DNA of 64,000 bases from Segetibacter sp. GTDB taxonomy: Bacteria > Bacteroidota > Bacteroidia > Chitinophagales > Chitinophagaceae. The first letter of the stretch is position 1; each line of letters opens with the position of its first letter. Below the pieces are notes generated by a model. The model saw nothing but the letters and a program-made list of their open reading frames with translations. It was not told where the DNA came from and made no database searches. The stretch lies in NCBI RefSeq assembly GCF_025963695.1, contig NZ_JAOQAH010000085.1, forward strand, positions 62,001 through 126,000, read 5' to 3'. Shown here one piece after another: positions 9,482-17,749 of the stretch. Position numbers and translations under genes: made by a program.

Positions 9482-9859
9482 ATGACACGAAGAGAAGATA
9501 TAGTGAAGAATTATATAGAAGGCTATAATGAGTTCGATATAAATAAAATGATAAGAGATTTTGACGAAAATGTGGTGTTCGAAAACATATCAGGTGGAGA
9601 GGTAAACATGTTGCTTGAAGGTCTGGAGGCTTTTATGGAACAAGCAGATCAAGTGAAAAGCTATTTTTTGGAAAGAACACAAACTATAAAATCATTCAAA
9701 CATGGTGTTGATGAAACTGAAGTTGAGATAAATTATTATGCAATTTTAGCTAAAGACTTTCCTAACGGACTAAAAAGAGGAGATGAACTAAAGTTACAAG
9801 GAAGATCGGTTTTTAAATTTTCAGGTAACCAGATTATTAACCTGACAGACATTAGTTAA
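9482..9859 (+). CDS. SnoaL/NTF2-like small protein
   Basis: A 125-residue soluble protein with the cone-shaped alpha+beta pattern of SnoaL/NTF2-like proteins: an N-terminal helix (REDIVKNYIEGYNEFDINKM), FDENVVFENISGGE, a long helix, then alternating strands ending in GRSVFKFSGNQIINLTDIS. Such proteins are diverse (isomerases, binding proteins, subunits of larger enzymes), so only the fold can be suggested. It is transcribed divergently from the dienelactone hydrolase gene, with 160 bp between the starts. Confidence 0.7.
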   Translation: MTRREDIVKNYIEGYNEFDINKMIRDFDENVVFENISGGEVNMLLEGLEAFMEQADQVKSYFLERTQTIKSFKHGVDETEVEINYYAILAKDFPNGLKRGDELKLQGRSVFKFSGNQIINLTDIS

Positions 9860-9873
9860 AACGGCAATGATAA

Positions 9874-10017
9874 GATCAGGAACTATTTGGCGTAGTTACG
9901 CTTATATTCCTGCTAGTACTAACAGTCTTATTAATACTGTATCAATTGATAGATGGAGAATACCCGCAATTTGGCGTGAGTGTAACGGTCATAGTCATCT
10001 TTATGTTATTGACATAA
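9874..10017 (+). CDS. Possible small two-helix membrane protein lacking a normal start
   Basis: Immediately after a TAA at 9871-9873, a 47-codon frame reads as a typical small membrane protein: a hydrophobic helix (VVTLIFLLVLTVLLILYQLI), a short polar loop (DGEYPQFG) and a second helix (VSVTVIVIFMLLT), ending in TAA. No ATG, GTG or TTG precedes the first helix, so the gene is either broken at its 5' end or uses an unusual start. It could be co-transcribed with the NTF2-like gene, whose stop is 14 bases upstream. An overlapping 52-residue ATG frame at 9867 is less protein-like. Confidence 0.35.
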   Translation, partial: DQELFGVVTLIFLLVLTVLLILYQLIDGEYPQFGVSVTVIVIFMLLT

Positions 10018-10052
10018 GCGGATGAAAACAGTGTTGGCTTTTAAATAAAAAC

Positions 10053-10078
10053 TACGGCTGCTAGTGATATCAGCCGTA
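10053..10078. terminator. Bidirectional hairpin between convergent genes
   Basis: TACGGCTG and CAGCCGTA form a perfect 8-bp stem around a 10-base loop. A-rich sequence lies on the left and AATTATAT on the right. It sits between a + gene and a - gene that converge, as expected for a shared terminator. Confidence 0.55.
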
Positions 10079-10129
10079 ATTATATTGAAGCAGGAAATTT
10101 ACCCATGGTATTCTTGAGAACAGGAACCC

Positions 10130-10696
10130 TTACATTACATACCTTTTTTTCTTCTTCTTTTTATTCTGCTGCTTAATTATCACAACCGCCGCTCCGGCGA
10201 TTGCAACACCAATGGCGAGATTTTGCACAAAAGATTTTCTGTTATATTTCCATTCTGCCTGCCATCCACGTTCTGCAAATGGATTGGGTACGATGCCGTG
10301 TTTAAAGTCGTCAATGTAGCCTTCAAACACGTTTATACGATCTGCTAAGACCAGGGGAACCCAATGTAAATAAGTAGATTCATTCCATTTGTATGCCCAC
10401 CTTCTTATTGCGCCACTTAAGCCTGTGGGTGGGGTAGATGTACCAAACACACGGGAGACGCCAGGGCGCTCAATAGATTGTAAAACCTCCACATCGATTG
10501 GTTGTTGCGATGGCTTCTCATAATTAGATCGTTGGTGATCTGCCCCGTTCCAATGTTTCATTGGGTAGGTGGGGTCGTTTTCCGGGTTAAAATCTATACC
10601 CCAACCTGGTATATGGTCTTTTGAGCTGTTTGCTATATTTCTGTCGTAATCAGCTTCCATTGTTTTATCTGGTTCTGGCCTATTTTTATTTTCCAT
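10130..10696 (-). CDS. Hypothetical protein with C-terminal membrane helix, partner of the alcohol dehydrogenase
   Basis: From ATG 10696 the product has 188 residues. The N-terminal two thirds is polar and rich in Trp, Pro and Asn (HIPGWGIDFNPENDPTYP; KHWNGADHQRSNYEKP). A single hydrophobic helix near the C-terminus (FVQNLAIGVAIAGAAVVII) is followed by a Lys-rich tail, so it should be a tail-anchored or C-terminally anchored membrane protein. It starts 13 bases after the alcohol dehydrogenase stop on the same strand, indicating an operon. No family is recognised. The frame extends upstream into the dehydrogenase, but that would give an implausible start. Confidence 0.6.
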   Translation of the reverse strand: MENKNRPEPDKTMEADYDRNIANSSKDHIPGWGIDFNPENDPTYPMKHWNGADHQRSNYEKPSQQPIDVEVLQSIERPGVSRVFGTSTPPTGLSGAIRRWAYKWNESTYLHWVPLVLADRINVFEGYIDDFKHGIVPNPFAERGWQAEWKYNRKSFVQNLAIGVAIAGAAVVIIKQQNKKKKKKRYVM

Positions 10697-10709
10697 AATA
10701 ACTAAAGTT

Positions 10710-11867
10710 TTATGCGGTTGCACGTGGTGGAATAAGAACGGGTTTAATGCAATTGTCACGCTTTGCCGAAAAGAGGTGATAACCTTCTGCTACTTCCTCC
10801 AATGGAAGGCGATGAGAGATGATTGCCTTTGGGTCTAGTCGTCCCGACATGACGTGATCAATAAGGATTGGGAGCAGGCGTTTTACGGACGCCTGGTTTG
10901 CTCTTATGGTGATCCCTTTATTAACAACATTACCAATAGGCACCAAAGAATCAAGTGGACCATAAACCCCTACTATTGAAACAATACCCCCTTTTTTAAC
11001 CGAGTTGATTGCCCAATGAAGCGCTGTTGCCGCACCACCTGTCAACGGTAGTTTTCGGCCAACAAGGCTTTGGAAAGCATCTCCCGCGGCGTCCGCACCA
11101 ACAGCGTCAATACAAACATCAGCACCATACCAGCCGGTTGTTTTTTTCATAAACAAAACAACATCTCCCAGTTCTTTAAAGTTATAAGCTTCGCACTGAG
11201 CATAGTTTTTTACAAAGTCAAGGCGGTAGTCAATATGATCAATAACAATTACACGACCTGCACCAAACAGCCATGCACATTTAGCAGCCATAATGCCAAC
11301 GGGTCCTGCACCAAAAACCACTACCGTATCACCCTTTTGAATACCTCCCATTTCTGCTGCCTGGTAGCCAGTAGGGACAACATCTGTTAGCAATACCGCA
11401 TCGTCGGGATCCATTCCATCGGGAATTATAGTTGGACCCACATTGGCATAAGGAACCCTTACGTATTCTGCCTGTCCTCCATCGTACCCGCCTGCTGTAT
11501 GAGAATAGCCGTAGATGCCGCCAACAGCTGAAGCTTGGGGGTTCGATTCGTGGCAATTGCCAAATAACTTTTGTTGACAAAAAGGGCATGTGCCGCACGC
11601 GATATTAAATGGTACCATTACATGATCCCCAACTTTAAGATTATCCACGCCCGACCCAATTTCTTCTACAATACCCGTAAACTCGTGGCCGAATGTCATA
11701 CCTACACGGGTGTCAGGTACAAGACCGTGATACAGATGTAGATCAGAGCCACAAATACACGAGCGTGTTACACGTAAAATCGCATCCTGCGGATGCTTGA
11801 TTTCGGGCATTGGGCGGTGGCGGTCTGCCCTTATGCGAAATGGTCCACGAAAATTCATTGCTAACAT
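10710..11867 (-). CDS. Zinc-dependent alcohol dehydrogenase (formaldehyde-dehydrogenase-like MDR)
   Basis: A 385-residue medium-chain dehydrogenase read from ATG 11867, chosen because AAGGAGGA lies just upstream. Catalytic zinc ligands Cys39 (CICGSDLH) and His61-Glu62 (GHEFTG) are present. The four structural-zinc cysteines are Cys91, Cys94, Cys97 and Cys105 (CGTCPFC then C). The NAD-binding turn is GAGPVGIMA. The long insert after the Rossmann region (DAVGADAAGDAF) resembles glutathione-independent formaldehyde dehydrogenase relatives. It probably oxidises a small alcohol or aldehyde with NAD(P) in the cytoplasm; the substrate is open. The frame is open 31 residues upstream. Confidence 0.88.
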   Translation of the reverse strand: MLAMNFRGPFRIRADRHRPMPEIKHPQDAILRVTRSCICGSDLHLYHGLVPDTRVGMTFGHEFTGIVEEIGSGVDNLKVGDHVMVPFNIACGTCPFCQQKLFGNCHESNPQASAVGGIYGYSHTAGGYDGGQAEYVRVPYANVGPTIIPDGMDPDDAVLLTDVVPTGYQAAEMGGIQKGDTVVVFGAGPVGIMAAKCAWLFGAGRVIVIDHIDYRLDFVKNYAQCEAYNFKELGDVVLFMKKTTGWYGADVCIDAVGADAAGDAFQSLVGRKLPLTGGAATALHWAINSVKKGGIVSIVGVYGPLDSLVPIGNVVNKGITIRANQASVKRLLPILIDHVMSGRLDPKAIISHRLPLEEVAEGYHLFSAKRDNCIKPVLIPPRATA

Positions 11868-11872
11868 AGACG

Positions 11873-11880
11873 TCCTCCTT
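11873..11880 (-). promoter_or_regulatory. Strong Shine-Dalgarno site (AAGGAGGA)
   Basis: On the minus strand AAGGAGGA ends 5 bases before ATG 11867. It fixes the start of the alcohol dehydrogenase gene and stands out because other genes in the window lack such sites. Confidence 0.7.
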
Positions 11881-12260
11881 TTTTTTATAATGATTGCAAC
11901 TTTGCCTGGTTCTTTACCATAGGTAATAGAGTCAGCAGTACTGTCAATCTCGTTTAACAAAAAAGTGCCACGCTGGAAAGAAGGCTATATTTATCAGGGT
12001 TGGATAGGGAAAAAATGTTCTAATTATTTGTATATGTGGTCATTGTATTAGAATTTAAAAAAATATTTAAATTTTTCTATAAGAGATCCAGGCAAAAAAG
12101 ATGAACTTTTAAAGTTGCCGTGTATTGTTTTCCCCTTTTACTCTAAAAATAAACGGAGGTATTATTTTTGAATTTCCTGGGCCATCTTTCTGTTATATCT
12201 TTAATATTTTCCAGGAGTATTCTCGTATATAAGCCACTCAGGCCTTATTCACTTATCGAA
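11881..12260. other. AT-rich upstream region of the alcohol dehydrogenase gene
   Basis: No coding sequence was recognised. The stretch near 12051-12080 is almost pure A/T (AAAAAAATATTTAAATTTTT-like) and may be promoter DNA. Confidence 0.3.
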
Positions 12261-12482
12261 AAAAATCCTCGACCTGGTTTTGTCATTCCTGACCCGGCGA
12301 CCGGGTAGTTGGTAGCAGACGGAATGGGAAGTATAGCAATTTCTGGTACTTCTTCCAACGGCAAGTTGCGTAAGATATACTATGAAGTTGAAGACTTTTT
12401 TGAGGAAGACTGAGTTATGAATGATTAGGTGCCTGCCGGCAGTACGATACTTGCAACGGCAAAGAAGCAGGATGAATACTAG
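12261..12482 (+). pseudogene. Possible decayed coding sequence with in-frame stops
   Basis: One + frame reads in a protein-like way (PRPGFVIPDPATG, then LVADGMGSIAISGTSSNG, then KLRKIYYEVEDFFEED, then VPAGSTILATAKKQDEY), interrupted by TAG, TGA and TAG. Codon use looks coding although no complete ORF exists. An 81-residue ORF on the opposite strand is less plausible. The family is not recognised. Confidence 0.25.
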
Positions 12483-12599
12483 GGGATATTCCAAAAGCTA
12501 ATTGCCATTGTTTAGCGCGTAAAAACAATGGCAATCAGGATGGATACAGGTAGAAGTTACTTATACACTGCTTTTATGTTTTATTCTACCTCGGGGAGA

Positions 12600-13172
12600 T
12601 TACGTAGAGGATTTGATAATGAACTTATCAAGGTAATTGAGTACAGCTTTATAGGGTTGAAAGACACTCTTTAAAGTGTTAGGTTCTGTTATTCCTCCTT
12701 CAAGCTCTAAACCAAGCACTATTTCTTTGTTAGCCCCAATTTTACGTTCCCTTATTTTAAAATCAACAATTGGATGTTTTAATAATTCCTCAGAAACTTC
12801 AGTATCAGAAAGCAACTCTTTCACTTTATCTGCATCGTTGCTTTGAATGAGAAATTTTTTATCAAATTCGCGATGGCCAATTACTACATCCTGCATTCCA
12901 AAAAGCTTTCCTATTTCGTGTTTCAATCCTTGTTTTTGTATCTTGAATCTAAATTCAGTTTCGTCAGGAAGGTCAACAGAAAAAGAAGTAACAGGTTTAT
13001 CGTTATCCTCTCCGCGGTCAGGATGAATATCTATATCAAGAGTAACGCAATAGTTTTGAGTATCGAATTGAGCCGTATAATCAAGATCGTCTTTTTTATT
13101 ATTTAATTGATCTGCTATTATCTTCCAAACTTCATCTTCAGATTCTCCGGTTACAATATTTTGATGAGGCAT
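12600..13172 (-). CDS. Hypothetical cytoplasmic protein, 190 residues
   Basis: A soluble acidic protein with no signal peptide or membrane helix. It has mixed alpha/beta character: a helix EDEVWKIIADQLNNKKDD, strands YCVTLDIDIHP and TSFSVDLPDETEFRFKI, and a segment FDKKFLIQSNDADKVKELLSD followed by IVDFKIRERK. That last stretch, a 'native protein' strand then 'SND...KVKELL', recalls bacterial DUF3137-like proteins, but the match is weak. It stands alone between two gene-poor regions. Real gene very likely, function unknown. Confidence 0.65.
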   Translation of the reverse strand: MPHQNIVTGESEDEVWKIIADQLNNKKDDLDYTAQFDTQNYCVTLDIDIHPDRGEDNDKPVTSFSVDLPDETEFRFKIQKQGLKHEIGKLFGMQDVVIGHREFDKKFLIQSNDADKVKELLSDTEVSEELLKHPIVDFKIRERKIGANKEIVLGLELEGGITEPNTLKSVFQPYKAVLNYLDKFIIKSST

Positions 13173-13642
13173 AATTAAATTCGATTTTAGTTTTTATGCA
13201 TAAATATATGAAGGCAATATAGAAGAAACAGCAAAAGGTTTTATACTGTAAACAGCAAATTACGATAGCAAACAATAAAACCTGTTTAGCGGGGTAGTTT
13301 AACCAAGTATAAAAGCAATAAAAGACGAAAAGAGCAAGATAAAGGGAGAACAGGAAGTGATTTTTGCATGCAGGCACGAAAAAAAACATGCTTCAAGGCG
13401 CTCTAGACTATTTTGGAAATAAATGTTTTAAAGCTTCAAAAATCAGTCCTTCAATAATAATTTCTTGTTTTCTCTTTCAACTATTAATCCACATTTCATT
13501 AAAGTTATGCACCCGCGAACTTTTTAGTTATAAAGACTCTCTACATTTATTATCTGAAACTGTTATCAGGTTTTAATTTCTCTGAAAAGGTTACATAAAG
13601 TGTGAGGATTTCATTTCTTAAACATAAACGAAAGCCTTTTAT
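13173..13642. other. Intergenic, 470 bp, AT-rich, nothing recognised
   Basis: Frames on both strands are short, Phe/Cys/Tyr-rich and look non-coding. No hairpin or repeat stands out. Confidence 0.35.
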
Positions 13643-13843
13643 ATGAAAGCAAATCCATCCGGTATAGTCAAAATTCTTGAAAAGGAAAAATGTGGAACCC
13701 ACAAATACCGCGCTCTGATTTATTTAGAAAAACAATCTATTAAAATCAATGCTTGCTGCGACAGTTTCAAGTATCAACTGGAGGAAAGATCAAAACAGTT
13801 ACTCGAACAGGAGTCGGTGCAATTAAGCGATTTCGAAAATTAG
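13643..13843 (+). CDS. Small hypothetical protein, 66 residues
   Basis: ATG 13643 opens a polar, Lys/Glu/Ser-rich frame of 66 codons that ends in TAG. It shows a beta-like first half (SGIVKILEKEKCGTHKYRALIYLEKQSIKINACC) and a helical second half (KYQLEERSKQLLEQESVQLSDFE). Four residues of interest are Cys and His in CGTH and the CC pair, but no clear metal site follows. The amphipathic pattern and codon use favour a real gene. The function is unknown. Confidence 0.45.
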   Translation: MKANPSGIVKILEKEKCGTHKYRALIYLEKQSIKINACCDSFKYQLEERSKQLLEQESVQLSDFEN

Positions 13844-13925
13844 TATTCATATAAGAGGATATTCCTGTTCTTTAAGCTGTTTTTCTTCAATGCCAATACG
13901 AACAGATTGGTCTTACCACCTTATT

Positions 13926-14240
13926 TTAAATCTTCGTGTAAAATGGCATTAGGTTAAACGTATCTAGTTCTGCTTGTTGCAGATGTGGATTATTAAATGT
14001 TTCCATCAATTCAACTTCATTATCAAATAATAGGGCCGGGCTATTTTTATAGCTCTCTATTTTTTTCCCGCCAATACATTTCTATAAGTCTTGCTTTGTC
14101 AATAAACGAATGTCTCCCAAAGGAAGCGTGTATCTAATATTACCTGCTCTTAATCTGTCGATTAACAATTCTTCAAATTTTGATATTTTGTATCGTTTGT
14201 AATTCCAACCTCAAATACAATAGCTCCGGGGTGAAATGAT
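13926..14240 (-). pseudogene. Decayed gene fragment with frameshift and internal stop
   Basis: On the minus strand a protein-like reading (HPGAIVFEVGITNDTKYQN, then after a frame change ELLIDRLRAGNIRYTLPLGD, then IRLLTKQDL, a TAG, then ESYKNSPALLFDNEVELMET and FNNPHLQQAELDTFNLMPFY) ends at TAA 13926-13928. The two frames join around 14175, and one in-frame TAG breaks the rest. No start codon is found. It is probably the relic of a real gene; I do not recognise the family. Confidence 0.4.
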
Positions 14241-14629
14241 TCGTAAATTCAAAAGTTGCATTTCCCGGGTTGCTTGCTTTACAAAGTTTATAGTTTCAAC
14301 AACGCTGATGAATGAAACGGCAAAAGCAGTTTTGTTACAGCGTTCGAAATTTGTAATAGTAGCTGTAAAAAGCTGTCCCAGTGTCATTTCTACCTTCTCT
14401 TCCTTGCGGACCTCCAGCCTGATAAACATGCACAGTATTACAACTATTGTTAGCAGCCGCTAATAGAAACAACACAATAAATAGTAGTACCAGGTAAAAG
14501 GAGAAATGAAATGGTTTAACGGGTGCAACCCCCGACAAGATTGGCGCCTGTTGAAACAACGTTTTGTACAGGCGTGGAAATATTACTTTTCTTCTTTGGT
14601 AAATTAGCATTTAAACTAAAAATTGTCTT
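14241..14629. other. Gene-poor stretch, possible further relic on minus strand
   Basis: Minus-strand frames contain a hydrophobic run ending in AAANNSC followed by NTVHVYQAGGPQGRE, as in a lipoprotein N-terminus, and a second frame with FTATITNFERCNKTAFAVSF. They could be one lipoprotein gene broken by a frameshift near 14400, but no intact start or frame joins them. Confidence 0.25.
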
Positions 14630-15055
14630 ATGACAACGCTAAATTTTTCAGTTCATATTAATGCACAAAAAGAAAAAGTATGGGAAGTTTTATGGAGCGA
14701 TGCAGGCTATAGAAGGTGGACTTCTGTTTTTTCCGAAGGTTCTTATGCAGAAAGTGATTGGGAGGAAGGAAGTAACATCCGATTTTTATCTCCTACAGGC
14801 GACGGCATGTTTGGTGTCATTCAAAAGAAGGTTCCTTTCGACGAAATGGTGTTTGAACATAGGGGTGAAATAAAAAATGGGTTAGAGGAAAACAAAGATT
14901 GGGCGGGAGCATTAGAAGGTTATTACTTGAAAGAAAATGGCAATACTACCGGGTTGCGCGTACAACTAGATATAATGGAAGAATACGCAGATTACTTTAG
15001 TGATACATTTCCCAAAGCCCTTGAGATGGTGAAGCAATTAGCTGAGAAACAATAA
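14630..15055 (+). CDS. SRPBCC (START/AHSA1-like) small-molecule-binding protein
   Basis: A 141-residue soluble protein with the SRPBCC pattern: first strand and helix LNFSVHINAQKEKVWEVLW, the motif YRRWTSVFSEGSYAESDW, then GSNIRFLSPTGDGMFGVI, and a C-terminal helix DTFPKALEMVKQLAEKQ. The cavity fold binds hydrophobic ligands; AHSA1-like members act in stress response, cyclisation or as unknowns. It is a single gene with no operon partner. Confidence 0.8.
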   Translation: MTTLNFSVHINAQKEKVWEVLWSDAGYRRWTSVFSEGSYAESDWEEGSNIRFLSPTGDGMFGVIQKKVPFDEMVFEHRGEIKNGLEENKDWAGALEGYYLKENGNTTGLRVQLDIMEEYADYFSDTFPKALEMVKQLAEKQ

Positions 15056-15255
15056 TAGATCGCTGGTTGCAACAACTAAGAACGATAAAAAAATACGTAG
15101 CACTACACTATCCGCTTAAAGCCCCGGAAACAATTAAAGTGTGTTAATGGCAGATTTCAATTTTGCCCCGCAGTTTTAAAAGATGTTGACGGAAAAGAAT
15201 TGTCCCACCAGTTAAGTGAACAAGAATTAATGCCATCAAAATAAAAAATCAGTGA

Positions 15256-15744
15256 CTAAAGGGTCCAATCGGGTCTTAGATAGTGACAGGTATAACCGCC
15301 CGGATGCTTTTGCAGGTAATCCTGGTGTTCCGCCTCGGCATCCCAGAAATCTCCCGCAGGTACAACTTCTGTTACAATTGCACCAGGCCACTTTTTCGAC
15401 GCTGTCATTTCTGCAATTAAGTCGTTTGCAACTTTCTGTTGTTCTTCGTCCGCGTAGAAAATAGCCGATCTGTATGAAGCTCCTCTATCGTTCCCCTGCC
15501 TGTTGCGCGTAGTGGGGTCATGTATTTGAAAAAAGAATTCTAATAAATTTCTATAAGTAAGTACATCTGCATCAAAAGTTACAGCAATGGCTTCAGCATG
15601 CGTACCATGATTGCGATAAGTTGCATTGGCAACATCGCCACCGGTATAACCCACAACCGTGTCTATTACACCAGGCAGATCTCGTATTAGCTCCTCCACT
15701 CCCCAAAAACAGCCTCCTGCAAGAATAGCCTTTTCAATCTTCAT
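15256..15744 (-). CDS. msrA: Peptide methionine-(S)-S-oxide reductase MsrA
   Basis: A 162-residue enzyme with the MsrA signature GGCFWGVEE, in which Cys12 is the catalytic cysteine. It also has VVGYTGG and [11 protein letters not shown], and ends in the YLRPDWTL tail. It reduces methionine-S-sulfoxide in free and protein form using thioredoxin. Length is normal for the short cytoplasmic form, with no signal peptide and no MsrB fusion. No msrB gene is adjacent. Confidence 0.95.
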   Translation of the reverse strand: MKIEKAILAGGCFWGVEELIRDLPGVIDTVVGYTGGDVANATYRNHGTHAEAIAVTFDADVLTYRNLLEFFFQIHDPTTRNRQGNDRGASYRSAIFYADEEQQKVANDLIAEMTASKKWPGAIVTEVVPAGDFWDAEAEHQDYLQKHPGGYTCHYLRPDWTL

Positions 15745-16043
15745 ATCTTTTTTTGTTTCTGTTCAGCAAAAGTAATTAAAAACCACGCCAGAGTATAAAT
15801 GCACTACTAGCCTTGCATAAAGTAATGGCTGAAAAGTTCGGTGTAAACATTGCCATTAAATAGAATGGGTCACTTTATTCTCAACATACCTTTTGAAGTT
15901 GTTTAATACCCGGCGCAATATTCTTTTTTGGATATCAACTATAGCGCATTCTAAATAGGAAATTTTTTATGCAGTTGGGCTTAGTCAGTTCCCGGTAACA
16001 CGTCTTTTTTGCCCTCGTTCGTAAAACAACTAAATTGTCGAAT

Positions 16044-17243
16044 ATGAAAAGAGTAATAATAGGGTTCGTTTTAATGGCTTCAATTTATGGTGTACAAGCA
16101 CAAGATCAAAAAGAAGCTAATTATGACGAAGCAAAGGTTCCCAAATATGTATTGCCCGATGTTTTAAAAACCACCTCGAATGTGGAGGTGAAGAATACGA
16201 GAACATGGGAGAATAGCAGACGCCCCGAGCTCCTTAAACTTTTCGAGAATAATATCTATGGCCAGATGCCAAAAAAATATAGCAGTATAAAATATACGGT
16301 TACTAAAGAAGATGCTACTGCAATGAATGGCAAAGCAAAACTAAAACAGGTTATGATTGAAGTGTTCAACAATAATAACTCCGTTCGCATCAATCTTATA
16401 TTGTTTATTCCGAACGCTGCAAACAAGCCCGTGCCTGCATTCTTATTAATTAACAACAGGGAAAGAGATAATACAGACCCTACAAGGACTAAAAAAAGTG
16501 AGTTCTGGCCAGCAGAAATGCTGGTCGACAGCGGTTATGCTATCGCTGCAATTCATGTTAGCGACCTCGCTCCCGACGATAAAGAGAAATACGTTGAGGG
16601 GGTGCTGCAATTATATCCCGAGCAACTTACTGCTGCCAATGGAATGAAAGCTATTAGTGCATGGGCGTGGGGTGCCAGTCGTGTGATGGATTACTTTGCA
16701 ACCGATACAGACATAGATGCTAAAAGAGTTGCAGTCGTAGGCCACTCACGTGGTGGAAAAGCTTCTTTGTTGGCTGCTGCAGAAGATCAGAGGTTTGCAC
16801 TTTGTATTACCAACTGTTCCGGCAACACTGGAGCGGCTTTGGCACGCAGGCAGTTTGGCGAAAGAATTAATCGTATTAACGCCACTTTCCCACACTGGTT
16901 TAATACCAATTATAAAAAGTATAACAATAATGAAAATGCGCTGCCCGTCGACCAGCATATGCTTATTTCCCTCGTTGCACCTCGACCTTTATATGCCACC
17001 AATGCTTCAAAAGATCTTTGGGCCGATCCCACCGGAACATTTTTAGCTCTAAAAAATGCTGAAAAGGTGTACGCGTTATATGGAATTAAATCAAATCTTC
17101 CTGCAAATCCTCCAGGCGTCAACCAGCCAATTATTTACGCTTCATTGGCATATCACAATAGGGAAGGAGAACATAATCTTACAGCATATGACTGGAGCAA
17201 TTTTATTCGGTTTGCAACTTATCATTATAAGAAAAACAAATAA
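16044..17243 (+). CDS. Secreted CE15-like glucuronoyl esterase family hydrolase
   Basis: A 399-residue protein read from ATG 16044, three codons inside a TTG-start frame, giving a signal peptide MKRVIIGFVLMASIYGVQAQ. It is an alpha/beta hydrolase of the CE15/acetyl-xylan-esterase-like group: nucleophile Ser235 in GHSRGGK, the preceding AWAWGASRVMDYF, and catalytic His377 in REGEHNLTAYDW. Members with GxSRxGK cleave 4-O-methyl-glucuronoyl esters linking lignin and xylan, or related esters. A second paralogue lies at 27369. The role in polysaccharide or glycoside processing is inferred from family and neighbours. Confidence 0.8.
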   Translation: MKRVIIGFVLMASIYGVQAQDQKEANYDEAKVPKYVLPDVLKTTSNVEVKNTRTWENSRRPELLKLFENNIYGQMPKKYSSIKYTVTKEDATAMNGKAKLKQVMIEVFNNNNSVRINLILFIPNAANKPVPAFLLINNRERDNTDPTRTKKSEFWPAEMLVDSGYAIAAIHVSDLAPDDKEKYVEGVLQLYPEQLTAANGMKAISAWAWGASRVMDYFATDTDIDAKRVAVVGHSRGGKASLLAAAEDQRFALCITNCSGNTGAALARRQFGERINRINATFPHWFNTNYKKYNNNENALPVDQHMLISLVAPRPLYATNASKDLWADPTGTFLALKNAEKVYALYGIKSNLPANPPGVNQPIIYASLAYHNREGEHNLTAYDWSNFIRFATYHYKKNK

Positions 17244-17749
17244 AAATTAACGGGAGTATGCTGTAATTAAACTTTTGGTACCGGCCTTTAACCCTTATGA
17301 TGCCTTTGTTGCGTCGCACACTTGTACCGAATCAGGTCATTCAGCTCTTCTTAAACGTCATGTTTAAAAATGCAGCTATCAGGAATGTCAGGGATGCTTT
17401 AATGCCATATTTCGCCACGATTTATTACTTCTTTAATTCTGTGACATACTTATTGTTCGTAATTTCCCCCCGAATTTTAAATAATAACAACGATTGTATG
17501 AAAAAACATTTTCCCGCTCTTTCTATTTCGCCCAATTTCTACCCCTTTTCAGTGGTGCCTATACAAGTCAACCTTTTAGCAAAAAAATAGGCAGTTACAC
17601 TTTTACTGATTTTACTTAATCTTTTACAAATCATTCTCACAAACAAAAGAACTATAACTCTTTTGCAGGTTTAGCAGCAATCAAACAAGCGTTTTTAAAA
17701 AGTGAGATTGAACGTTTTAATAAATTCTTTTTTTAATTCTAATAACGAT
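17244..17749. other. Intergenic, 506 bp, with one dispersed repeat
   Basis: It holds the minus-strand repeat at 17279-17327. A 97-residue ATG frame at 17297-17590 overlaps the repeat and looks non-coding. From 17495 a short frame MKKHFPALSISPN reads like the start of an exported protein but stops after 30 codons, so it may be a relic. The rest is probably promoter DNA for the dehydrogenase gene. Confidence 0.35.
17279..17327 (-). repeat. Dispersed intergenic repeat, GTGCGACGC variant
   Basis: On the minus strand: GTACAAG, T, core GTGCGACGCAAC, then 21 variable bases and right box CCGGTACC. It is the cleanest example of near-palindromic ends. Confidence 0.8.

Noticed and set aside
12249..12494. 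81-residue minus-strand ORF
   Set aside because: Cys/Arg/Phe-rich with no pattern; the opposite strand reads more like decayed coding sequence.
13138..13389. 83-residue minus-strand ORF rich in Phe, Cys and Tyr
   Set aside because: Composition typical of translated AT-rich spacer; it also overlaps the start of the 190-residue gene.
17297..17590. 97-residue plus-strand ORF
   Set aside because: It overlaps the dispersed repeat and has non-coding composition.
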